Shown piece after piece: positions 22,426 to 33,143 of a stretch of 64,000 bases of DNA (position 1 is the first letter of the stretch; each line of letters begins with the position of its first letter). Position numbers and translations under genes: made by a program. Below the pieces are notes generated by a model. The model had not been told where the DNA came from. It did not search any database and saw only the letters and a program-made list of their open reading frames with translations. The stretch is from Tanypteryx hageni (taxonomy: Eukaryota; Arthropoda; Insecta; Odonata; Petaluridae). The DNA is taken from assembly GCA_028673005.1 (NCBI GenBank), contig CM054113.1:176869956-176933955 (forward strand), given 5' to 3'.

Positions 22426-24433
22426 AAATATTTCAAAATCAGCACCCGTTAATAAAGAGACGTCATTACATTTCCTTTATGTTCTTGTTCGTAGCCAAAC
22501 TATAGGTTCGACTTAAAAAAGGTTTTATAAAATACAACAATTTCGCAGTTTCATTCCTATTTTTTTTAATGGGACATATTGGGAACATTTTAAATAGTTC
22601 TATAAAATTTCATTTATTTATTCACGTATTTTACATCCAGCGTATTAAGGCCATTTTACAGTGAAATATCTCAATAATAACAAATGTTATAAGAGAAACC
22701 TATAAAAAACGCTACAATAGTAAGAGAATCGAAAGAAAAAGGAAAGAAAATAAAATTATCTGCGGATTTATAAATTTCTATGGGTGCGATCGGAGTCTGA
22801 AAAAGGAGTTGAAATTTTTTTAAAGGTTAATTGTAAGTAGTAAGAATTGCTGAGGAGAGAAAGGAAGAGATATAATAGAGTGCGTTTGATTATAGAGGTT
22901 CTGTGGCAGAACAGGTACATTTGGCAGGAATGCCTAAAGTAAAAATGGAGATGTTCAGGGCAATCAATTTTAGAACCAAGGATATTATAAAAAACGAGAG
23001 ATCATTTTTGCAGGAAGGTTTGAATGAGAGAGAGTACAAGAATTTTACATTCGCGTCATTATGGAGCGTGGGAACGCGGGCGCTGACAATATCAAGAAAG
23101 AAATCAAGGACCACGTCCTGAGAGGAGAGATTAAAGTAGGCAGACATGGGTCATGTAGAGAAAGAGTAGGAATGAATCGGTAGGACATAGTCACACAAAT
23201 AGATTAGCAATACCTGATGGTCTATGATTTCGTTAAACCTATAGAGATAACTTAGAAGGAGCATTTTATTCTTATTTTTGTTATAGGAGGAGAAAAGATT
23301 AAAATTCGGATGGTTGAGGTGTTAATATAGAATATAATATGGTTTCATTGGTTAAAAGTTTTATACTGCTTATACCATAGTGTATAAAAGATCCTGGCAT
23401 ACATTTTAAATGTTATTTTATTTCCAAACTTAGCAAATGATATATAAAGGTTTCCCTGTGGACCTATGTTGCGTTAGAATGTATATGCTTAATAAATAAA
23501 CTGTTTATGTACAACAGATAAAATTTTATTACGTTCCAGAAGACGGAGGGTGAGATGAAATGAAATACCATCAGATTAATTTTAGCTACAACACCGATCT
23601 TTAAAAATCATAAACACGGGTCGCGATAATATTTTCTTAGAAAAAGTAAATTATACATTTCAGAAGTCCACGTGATTGAAAATGGTTCCAATGAACTCAT
23701 CCATCCGTTTTCGCCTTTTATCTTATCGTTAAATTTCGTGCAGAAAATTGTTAAACAATAGAGGCAGAGAGAAAAATCCAGTTCCAAAAATATGAGTATT
23801 CACCTCCTCAGATTTCTCTTTTAGTCGTCGAATGGTATCACCAAGTTCGCTTCCCTTCGTCGACACTTGTTTTTCATTGCTCCTCTTCACCGCTGGTGGC
23901 GAACTGCGACGCTTCTTTAACACCAGCGTAATAACCCCTCCATTTCTGCCCAGTTAACCCCGTTCTCTTTATTTTTTTGTTGGATCAGTGCCCCGATAGT
24001 GCGACATCCTTCCGGGCGACCTCGACCGCTTCCCACAACCCGACTAACGTCGACGCTTCGTTGGCATCTAGCTCCTCGACTCGGGTCATTCCAACTCCAT
24101 TAAAAGGAGCACTTCGAGAGGAAATGGCTATCCGCGGTCTAGCTCAGATTTAACCGGACGAAAAAAAACTCAATTTCTTTTTGCGCCATTCCTTTCGAGC
24201 GTATCGGACGATCTTCTTCTTTTCTTATTCGCTTAGGGCGTCGGAGTTCTTTTCTATTTCTATGTTACGCCGCGGGTCAAGCCACGTACAAATAAAAATT
24301 AAAGAAAAACGACGCAAAGTATGCATTCGAGCAACAATTTGTGCTGTCGTTTCGATGTAATGTCATAAGACGCAGGCTGTGACAACGAGATGGAAAAGCC
24401 ATCTTCTGCCAAGTCAAAAAAAATATTCGAATA
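22426..24433. other. No gene recognised
   Basis: Unique AT-rich DNA to about 23.7 kb. A plus-strand frame at 22903-23121 overlaps a minus-strand frame and matches nothing. The interval 23800-24260 is richer in CG and includes a minus-strand lysine/arginine-rich frame (23729-23923), considered and not accepted as an exon. Confidence 0.45.
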
Positions 24434-24770
24434 CGCCTATCCCTCGCTTTGTTCGGTACGTGCGCTCCTGGAAAACACTGTGAAGCAAAACCATAAAAAG
24501 GAAGGTAGGTTTCCCCGTAGGAACACATGAGATGAAATTTGAGCGCGTCCTGAGCTCAGCTTTTTTAGTTACACCTAATTTGGCAACGCTTCTTATATTC
24601 TTTATTATAACCTCTGAGTCGAACAGAAACATTTTATGATTGTTAATACTCGTTCCGAAATCGTACAAAAGTGTAATTGATGGCCGTTTAACTCGAGTTA
24701 GTCCTCTAAAACGAAAGCCGTGCTAAACCGGAAACGCGTAAAACGAAATCATGCAATTCGAGGGAAGAGT
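24434..24770. mobile_element. Pogo/Tigger-like MITE, diverged copy 1
   Basis: It is homologous to 46659-47010 over its whole length: CTCGCTTTGTTCGG start, GGTAGGTTTCCCCGTAGGAA, GAGTCGAACAGAAACATTTT, TTGATGGCCGTTTAA, CCGTGCTAAACCGGAAACGCGT, and an ATTCGAGGG end. The ends are weak inverted repeats of a (C)CCTCGCTTT type, as in Tigger-like MITEs, next to TA at 24432-24433. No coding capacity. Confidence 0.55.
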
Positions 24771-25939
24771 GCATTATAAAAGTTATTAATAATCGGTGCT
24801 ACATACATCGAAAATCCTTTCTCGTATCCTCACGATTCAAGTTCACATAATAATGGCTCTGATTAAATTAAAGTCTATTTAAGCCTTTGACTGAGTCGTC
24901 AAATTAGTAAGTGTGCTCTCAAAATTGTAATTTCCCTACGTAACATTGAAAGTTTTTTCCTCCGTTCAATTGCGTCTAAGTTTTACGGAAATAACAATAA
25001 CAATATTCCGAAATTATATGATACCGCGCTAATATGCCTTTTATTGGAAAAATCAGATCGCTACAATGGCGGGATTTTTTTTCGATCGACGTGTAATAAA
25101 TCCAAATCCAAATGCTAAAGCGCGTTTTGAACTTTGTAAATAACGCAGCTGCTTCCGTTATTGGGAAGTGCGTGGTGGTGGCTAGCGGCAAAATTAGATG
25201 TGTTGTAATATTACCGGACGTTATATGCTAACTTTATGAGAAATACAACTATTGAAGTATTATTTACGTTATCAATCTCTATAATATAATATAAAAGCCA
25301 AAATAAGATAGAGGTTTTAGAAGATTTGACCGTTATTTTTCGTGTAAATTTTCAATCGAATGCTATCTTATGCCAAAATAAATACAGGACGTAAACGTGG
25401 TTCTGCGGCTTTTCGATACGTATTTACCGTCATATGGCAGATCACCTAATACGCGGATGTTGCCTTCAGTAACCCGCGTTATTGACGGACTTGTGCTGTT
25501 TTTTTTCTTTCTTGGGGTCGTCTCCCCTCGCTCGCGTAACTAAAGTGCGAAACTGCACCCTTGAAAACCACTCTCCGAGAACGTCTTAACATCCCTCACT
25601 CTAGTAGCTGCGTCAATGGGTGTCGTAGTTGTCCGGGGAAGCGCGATAAAAATGCAACCTTTCTTAGAAGGTGTCACTTCGAACAAGATGCTCTGGATCC
25701 TCCTCCTCCTCTCGCCCTTCAATTTAAAGCAGGTAAATTGGATCTGGAGGGAAGTGACGGAGGAGATAGAAGCGAATGGTGAGAGAGATGGTGGCAGCGA
25801 GGAGAAAGAGGGAGAATAAAGAAAAGAGAAGGGGGGTAGTTGTGTAAGGAGGTCGTAAGTCAAGGGTGCGCGCGTCGGAAAACGCGAAGATACGGCGGCG
25901 CGATGGAGCGTGTTCTTCCGTGTGGGAGAGGGGGAGAGG

Positions 25940-25971
<32 letters not shown>

Positions 25972-26867
25972 CGTCCGCTAGATGGAGTCGGAGCAAGATA
26001 GAGAGACAGAGAGGGATGTAGAGGAAGCGTAAGGAGACAAGACCGTATGAGTATCTCTCTCTCCCTATTTTTTCCACTACTCTCCGAACTCACTAAAAGA
26101 GGTGCCCTCGTCCCGGTATTTGCCCTTGACCTGACACGGAAACGAAAAAACAGAAAAAGAACCACGTCTTTTGTTTTACCCGGTTTTTCGAGGCGTCGAG
26201 TCTGCGGTTCAATTTCCATTCGGTTTTCTTTAAAAAGCTCTTTGACTGAGTTCCTTGTATTTTTTTCAGTCAAAATTTTGGGCCGCTCGAAAAAAAATAA
26301 AAAAGAAGCGTTTCTCGATTTGCGTTTGGAATGGTATGTCACGTTTCGAATTTTCTTTAATCCATCTTCTCGGAAAAATTGACAAAAGGAATGATGGCTC
26401 TTTATCTCCCTGCATAAAATGACGACTATGAGAAAAAAATTATTTAATTTTTCTGCCGGTTTACAGTGTATCGTCGGCGGAGTCTCTCGAGGCATGGGAC
26501 ATGCCGCTGCATCTGTTTTTCCTCCAGGATTTGCTACATCTAGTCCAGAGAAAAAAAGGAGTGGAAGCCGGTGGAGGGGGATCTTTCGAGGATAAAGGGA
26601 GTTGTAAAGGGAGTGGATAAAAAATTTTGTATTCCGCGCGTGGCCACTTGCCTTAACTCAACTCGCTATGGATGTCGCGGAACTTTATAAAAAAACCTCT
26701 AATGGAAAAAGCAAGCGAAAAAATCTCTTGCGTAATAGTTTTTTTTACCTACAAGAATTTTCCCTCTAGTTTGTATGTTTATCTAGTCGGAAGCGTTTTA
26801 AATTTACAAAATAAGCGCTCAAAAACTGAAAATAATGAGTACGTAGAGAGGTGCCTCCAATAACCAT
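24771..26867. other. No gene recognised; includes a purine-rich low-complexity block
   Basis: 24.8-25.5 kb is unique. 25690-26045 is GGAGG/GAGAG-rich on the plus strand. Long frames across it (25860-26495 minus and others) are serine/leucine/arginine-rich low-complexity translations. They overlap frames on the other strand and have no domain, so I do not call them genes. Confidence 0.5.
25920..25970 (+). repeat. (GA)n-rich microsatellite
   Basis: A GAGAGGGAGAGA...GAGAGAGAGA tract on the plus strand within a broader purine-rich block. Confidence 0.8.
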
Positions 26868-27050
26868 AAAAAGGCTAATGGGAAATATATCCACCATGGT
26901 CAAATGTCACAGATGACGGCTGTATGTATTAGTTTTTCACAACCCTTTTAATCTTATAACCATTTTCCTAAACGAGAACTTGGTTTTTCAATTTTTAATA
27001 CTTATGTTGTGAATTAGTTTATAGCCATAAGACGAGGTCGATAATTCTCT
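26868..27050. repeat. Diverged copy of the 8-9 bp TSD element family
   Basis: CCTCCAATAACCATAAAAAGG and GATGACGGCTGTATG match the middle of the 20.2-kb element in reverse. The end ATAGCCATAAGACGAGGTCGATAATTC matches the long outer end seen at 59690-59710. The copy is considerably diverged. Confidence 0.4.
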
Positions 27051-29099
27051 ATACAAGTACAATAAACCCTGGTCAACACTATCTCCAAGGAAGAATAATA
27101 TCATGTGTTCTTGTTCGTGATAACCAAATTATATGAGAAAAATAGTAAAATATTAGTTAGTTTTCTGCTTAACAATATCTACATACAAATAACACGTAAT
27201 TGAGATAACCTCTGAAATTTCAAGAACTAATAGAAATAAAACTTTTTTCTAGTTTCCAGAGAATGTTTTGAAAAATCACTGATTACATATTTGTTGCCCT
27301 ATTTTTGGGCGAGTGCATTTAATGCAGCCATGTGCTATTTTCTCTAAGGAATGAATGAATAGAGGATACACGTCTGTTGTATTTGCCATGTTACGATTAA
27401 CAAACAATGCAGAATCAATTCATCTCTTGAAGGTCGTAAATGCTCGCCTTCACCGCTGTCTGGAGATTCATAAAGCGTGTCTTTTACAGGCATTGGGTCG
27501 TCTGGGGGAGCACTAATAGCACAGTAGTCTCTTTAAATGTTCGATCGGTCATAAGTGAGGCGAAATGGGTCAAAATTATAAAAACTATTTAAACTCTAGG
27601 ATGATCTACGGGGGACCCTATTAAGTAGGAGGATTTCAGGCAAAGGAAGAAGCTCAATACAAGCTCAAGGCAACAATACAAGCTCAAGGCAACAATACAA
27701 GCTCAATTTATCTTGCCAAGCCGTCAAGTTAAGTGTGTTTGTCACGTCTTCTCATTTGAAGGCACTCACGAAAGTTGAAACACGACTAAAGGGTAAAGGG
27801 TAGCTAGAGAACGGAACGAATACAATTGTTGATTATTATGATCTCACTGCAATCGAATATTGTGCCCTTTACACAAACAACCACTGTAAACCCCGGGAAA
27901 AAATCTTGTGTCTCTAAAGCACGTTTGACTGAAGGAAGTGTCGTGTTAAACGATTACTTGTGCGCTTGGTTCCCGAATTTTGTTCCAAGTTCGTCATAAG
28001 AAAATTTCACTCGCATGCATTAATTCATACATCCAGGGCAGGAGACAATATTATTTTGTACTAATGAGGGATTACTGTATTTTCATTTATTAGGTGTTCA
28101 TCCGCGGTGAGCTGCTTATCTAAATTAGTGAGAAGCAATTATGGAGAAATAAAAATTACGGACATCGATATAATTATATCTTAAATAAATCTTTAATCTC
28201 ATTCTTGTAGTTACGCTTGTAAATGAATATTTTCCAAGAAATTAGGATAATTTTGGTGATGCGCGAGTGCAGTTTAAAAGCTTTTACCAAAGCCAGTATT
28301 TTCAGTAATGTTAAATATTGAATCTTTTTATCTTTACGTCATTTCAGTAATTCTAAGCAACAAACATGCATGTAATGTAAAAGTATTTTATTATTGTCAC
28401 GCAATAGTTAAATTTATCAATCCATACTTAACTTTAACGTACATGTAATTTTCAAATCCTAAAAAAATAATCTTCCTAATCATAAACCACGGAACTTCAA
28501 ACCGTATTGCGTAGTTTATTATATTTTTATATATTTTTACCAACATTAACTTAATTACCCTTTTAATCATGCTTCATCTACTGTACTCTCACAGAATCTA
28601 AGTAACTAACCACCTAGTTTATAAAGAATTGTTTCAGAAATTGAGAATCTTATATTTTCATTATTTATTAAGGCTATTGTTCCAGGTCGATGGAAGCAAT
28701 AGTGGGAGAGTTTTACCTTTTGAAGTAAATCGGTGTACCTTACCAATACATAATTTCCCCCATTAGGGAGAGACATCTATCGGTGAGAAATTCAATCACA
28801 GGCGGAACTTCATTTCCATTGCTGCGAGCTAATTCGTTTTCTTTGCCTTTCTTTGTTCGAAATTATCAAAATTCCAACTTACGCTGTGTTTCTTCATGAT
28901 TTCAAACCAATAATTGTAATGTTCCTCTTCGCTCGCAAGTATTTTTCTGAAGGGTATCTTCCTATTGTTTTAGTGCGCCATCACTCTCATTTAATTTTTA
29001 TCAATATCAATTGGTGCATCTCTCTGCTTTTCTGATGTGAATCGATAAATTGTTTACGTAAATTATGACATTTTAAACCAACTTTCCAGAATGTAAATA
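27051..29099. other. No gene recognised; unique AT-rich DNA
   Basis: No transposon motif, exon or RNA gene seen apart from the small tandem repeat at 27649. A frame at 28853-29035 has no known match. Confidence 0.5.
27649..27707 (+). repeat. 19-bp tandem repeat, about three copies
   Basis: AAGCTCAAGGCAACAATAC repeats with a 19-bp period, flanked by partial AGCTCAA units on both sides. Confidence 0.85.
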
Positions 29100-29290
29100 G
29101 GCTTATAGTTTCGTTGCGTCAGATTGTCTGTCTGTCCGTCCGTCCGCCCCCCTATTAACTTTTGAACCAATAAACCGATTTTCATGGCACGGTGGAAATC
29201 TCATGCTACTGCGGCCAAGCTCCCGAGGGTAGTTTTTGTAGCGAAGATTGAAGTCCCGGGTTCGATTCCAGGAACTATCCTTCTCATTTA
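29100..29290 (+). repeat. Degenerate tRNA-derived SINE head
   Basis: A CTGTCTGTCCGTCCGTCCG stretch (29128-29147) precedes a tRNA-like segment. At 29259-29269 there is an exact polymerase III B box, GGTTCGATTCC, inside a T-arm-like stem-loop (CCGGG, loop TTCGATT, CCAGG; one mismatch). Upstream GCGGCCAAGCTCCCGAGG is only a poor A box, and no cloverleaf can be completed. It is therefore a SINE remnant or tRNA pseudogene, not a working tRNA. Confidence 0.45.
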
Positions 29291-29547
29291 ATTTAAATGG
29301 AAAATCTGAAATCCATCGTGCAGGGGAATTTTCTCTTGCACATTGAAATATCTTGGAATTGTAATATCGGAGCGCGATTTGAACTATTATCTGAGCAAAG
29401 GAATAACAATTCTAACCTTTATCGTAGAAATTTGCTTATCGATCGTATTTCTTAGAATTTCGCGTATATTGTAGTTTTTATCACTCATTACGAGAGTGTT
29501 GCCATAGCAACAACTATTGTTGGACTCGGATTCAGTATAGTCTAATA

Positions 29548-29846
29548 TAGGGGTCACCAAACCTTTTACTGAAAGAGCCACATGAGGCTTCATGATCCAC
29601 TGTGCGGGCCACATACGGTATTTAAAATGACTGATCGAGCGGTGTGAAAAATTTCAAAGAGCCAGTTTTGAGAATTTTTTTCGATTCTGTAATATGTAAT
29701 TCGCTTATATTAAAAGTAGATTTCACTCAAGCACTCGGAAAATGTCATAAATGGTATCTAATGAATACTCTTGCTGATATGGCGGGCCGGATCAAATCAC
29801 TGCGCGGGCCGGATGTGGCTTGCGGGCCGTAGTTTGGGAACCCCTG
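29548..29846. mobile_element. hAT MITE, 299 bp, with exact 8-bp target duplication
   Basis: The target duplication GTCTAATA occurs at 29540-29547 and 29847-29854. The ends are imperfect inverted repeats: TAGGGGTCACCAAACC at the left; the right end TTTGGGAACCCCTG reads CAGGGGTTCCCAAA in reverse. CGGGCC-rich subterminal blocks lie at both sides, as in many animal hAT MITEs. No transposase. Open frames across it are chance. Confidence 0.88.
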
Positions 29847-29854
29847 GTCTAATA

Positions 29855-31990
29855 CATACACGCGTTATTTTTGCCGCGCAAATACGCGTGATCAATTTAA
29901 TATTCCGTTCGAATGTATTTGTAGTATTTTATAATGCTAAATTAAGAAATTTGGGAACACAAATAGCAAAATATTAGCGATGATTTTAAAGATATTGAAG
30001 CCAACGTAAGTATTAAATTAATGATTAAATGGAAAGTAGGCATCATAAGTTCCGTTTGGATCATCTTATTCTTCCTATCAGGATTTAAGCAGTTAGCGCA
30101 CACTTGTTAGTGGATAGAACGATATTTAATATTAGTTTTAGTATCTAATTGAGTTGAAATAGTATGATAGCGTACAATATAACTTCTGTATACAATTACA
30201 CGACTTCACGTTACGCGATTTCGGTTTCACACCGTTTTCTTTTTAGTGAAATACCTCGAAGTAAACGGCCATCAGTTTCGCTTTAGCACGCTTTTGCCAC
30301 GTTATTGTACTACTAAAAGGAATAAAATGTTTCAGTTTAACATATAGGTTTTAGCAAAGCATTAATGAAAGCAATGCAGAATGCAATGCCTTTGATTTCC
30401 TACATGTTGACGTCAAGACGGTGCTCAAATATAACTTCATATATTTTTATGGAGAAACCTCTCCCACTTTGCGCGGTTTCGCTTTCCGCGCATATGCAAT
30501 GCAAAGCAAGGAGCAGGTGCAATTTAATACATTGCAAGATGTATATTTGGTTACTCTAAAATTAATACTCGATTTTTCCTCAGAATTGAAATTCTTGTGG
30601 CATCTAGATGTTTTACATAGATAATATTTAATCTCATCGCATATCCTCTGTTAGTTTTAAAACATACAACTAATAGCAACGGCCATGATATAGCTCAAAA
30701 CAGTTGAAGATATTAACGTGCGCATTAAACGCGGATGTTTGAACAAACGTCTTCCATCTGGGCGTGCTCGCTCTCTAGAGATTTGGAAAATATTCATGAA
30801 GACGTGAGCGCGAATAAAATCCAGCGAGACAATGGGTTTGATATTTTAGTGGAGAGGAAACAGGAGCAATGGCAAAGGAACTGCTGAAAAACACGCAAAT
30901 AGAAATCGTGTGAATATTTAAAACTAGGGGGGTATATCGCTGTTGCATTTGAAGCAGTTGCGTAGCTTGGGCAGCCCGGAGGGGAGGGGGAGAGAGATTG
31001 AATGTTGAGAGTTTCCACTTATTATTTAACCTAATCGTATTTCGTGACAATTTTAAACAATCTTTCTTAATCTGGTGAGACTGTATGGTATGAAGCCTAC
31101 GGCCTAATCACGTTTATAAGAAGTAATTCTTCTACCTCATTTTTTGGCACGTTTCGTTTCCAATAAAAGAGCTTCGTTCTGTACGTCCGTCCGTTCGTAC
31201 GCATGTTCGTTCTCGGCTTCTAACGAACGGAGTTTCATGACATTTGGTATTTAGAACTCACGATTAAAGACAATTAGAAAATTATGTAAATAGTTTACAG
31301 AATGCAATCAAGGGTGCCACTTTACTGGAAACGGAAAACGAACATGTCCTCGTATCTTGTAAAATATTAGCCATACCGGAAAGGTTTTGTTTACAAAATT
31401 TGTAGAATTAGCCAAATTAGATATTTTTTGTTCGCTACATTTTTATCATGGGAGCATCATGAAAATCAAACATAAAGTCGTAATTTGCTTGGAACAGAAA
31501 AATACATGCATGGATAACTAATTGTTGAAAACGAAAACAATCTCTGTGATTGAAGTAAATAAGAACTGCTATAATTAAGAAAATACGTTTAATTTCCTTA
31601 CGTGTGCATGCGACATTTCGTAAGCGGAAGGAAATGGATTATCTACGACGATGAAAAGAACGCAAACGTAAATATTACGACGTAGCTCGAGTGAGACTTG
31701 TTTAAAATAATTTTCGATCGTTTGACTAATTACAACTGATTAGAAAATGAAGCGGTAAATAGTTATTTAATATTTCTCTGGCATAATTTCTGATACATCG
31801 TTTTTCGTTATTTTTGTCATTAAAATTACGCAAATACGTTTATTAATTCATCAGTTTTGGGGGGGCAGGAAGTTATTAATGGACAGAGAGACATAACGGG
31901 CCGTGGTATTTAACTGTTTTATGGAGTGTGTTCGTTCAAATTATATCGTTTAGTTTCAAGTACACCATCGCGCTAAACGCGCCTATTTTC
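29855..31990. other. No gene recognised
   Basis: Unique AT-rich DNA. At 31180-31260 a CGTCCGTCCGTTCG start followed by a GAGTTTCATGACATTTGGTATTTAG motif resembles the family at 12965-13440. Otherwise nothing is recognised. Confidence 0.45.
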
Positions 31991-31994
31991 CATA

Positions 31995-32074
31995 CTATAA
32001 ATTTACGTTAAAAGATTGATTAATATTAAACTTATGTTGTAAAATTCTCTGCGGGCCGCACTTTGTGCATCCCT
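31995..32074. mobile_element. Solo hAT right end
   Basis: The sequence ends GCGGGCCGCACTTTGTGCATCCCTG, the form of a hAT right terminus. It is followed by GTGTAGAG (32075-32082), which fits the 8-bp target pattern with TA in the middle seen for the other hATs here. No matching left end or duplicate was found upstream, so it is a fragment. The left limit is arbitrary. Confidence 0.5.
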
Positions 32075-32089
32075 GGTGTAGAGAAATAT

Positions 32090-33135
32090 TCAAATGAGAA
32101 CTAATAAGCTTGCCCTAACCCAAGCTTTTCCTGGTCATGGGAGCTAGAAAGTTTATCAATAAGAAAAGTAGTAGACACAGAAGAGGACAAATGTGGCCTC
32201 ATTAGATTAAGTTCGGAAAGAGCGGGGCGGGTCTTGTGGTGCTTATCCCCCTTGTGTGCATGTGTGTTTATACAGAGCCGTGCCCATATGTGAGGCCTCA
32301 GGCTTCTCTCGAAAGGGGGAGGGGATGCCGGTGGTGTAGTGGATAGGTAATGGTGTAGACTACGGCGAAATTGATATTAAATGAAGAATCTAACTTCTTA
32401 ACCGTAAAGTTCAAAAATTAGAAAAACAGGAAAAAAGGAGGAAAAAAGAAAGGAGATGAAACGTCAAAGAAAATGAAAAATACAAACTTACAGGTTTAGG
32501 GTTTAGGGACCTGATGTCACTCACAGATTTATTCACTCAATCGCACAAGCACTAATCCTTAAGATGGAAAAAGGATAAAAAAGTACGGATTATTAGTACG
32601 TTTATCTCAATATTAGAGATCTTGTGTCCGTGTATTCGAGTGCTTGTGTACGTGACTGCTTCGTCTGATAGGTCCCTGTCGCTGCCTGACGGTACATAAA
32701 CCTACAGGCAACTGTGTGCGATACTAGGTCCCTGGCGCGGTTTAATTTCCCGTAGACCTAGTATTATTTCCCACCCTTTTTTCCTTTTGTTTCCCCTTCC
32801 TCTAGGTGTGTACGTGTGCTCGTGCTTGTGGTTGCCTAGTGGGTCCCTGTCACGGTCGTACAGGCTCACAAACCTCACAAACAAACGGTGTAATTTTCGG
32901 GTCTCTGGCGCAGATTAATCTTTCGCCGGGTTCTTTCAGCTAATAGGATATAGGATATATCATATAAAACCTAAAGTACTTCTAAAAGTGCTAAAGAGCT
33001 GAAATTTGGCATGAATATAGGATATTGGTTACAATCTCTGGAAAAATCCAAAATTCCATAAAATGTTGTTTTTAAGGGGTGTTTTTGACCCCAGTGTCCA
33101 ATTTTTAACACCCATAAGAAAAGCATTGAAAACTG
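32090..33135. repeat. Low-copy sequence with two ~171-bp tandem units
   Basis: TAGGTCCCTGTCGC at 32669 and GGGTCCCTGTCAC at 32840 head two related units 171 bp apart. Each has an upstream TGTGTACGTG block, a downstream ACAAACCT/ATAAACCT block, and a final GGTC(C/T)CTGGCGCGG/GCAG...TTAAT box. At 32330 GTGGTGTAGTGGATAGG resembles a polymerase III A box but no B box follows, so a SINE is only possible. 33000-33135 is unique. Confidence 0.5.
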
Positions 33136-33143
33136 TGCAGAGC

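Noticed and set aside
23804..23945. Possible minus-strand exon (KKRRSSPPAV...TIRRLKEKSEE)
   Set aside because: The protein looks plausible and a GAG|GTGAAT donor exists, but the acceptor lacks a pyrimidine tract and no neighbouring exon was found.
25860..26495. 211-codon minus-strand ORF
   Set aside because: Much of it crosses GA/CT low-complexity sequence, it overlaps opposite-strand frames, and it shows no domain.
29259..29269. Working tRNA gene suggested by an exact B box
   Set aside because: The A box, acceptor and anticodon stems cannot be formed, so it was kept only as a SINE or tRNA-pseudogene remnant.
32325..32360. SINE start at GTGGTGTAGTGGATAGG
   Set aside because: A-box-like only. 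No B box at the right distance and no tail.
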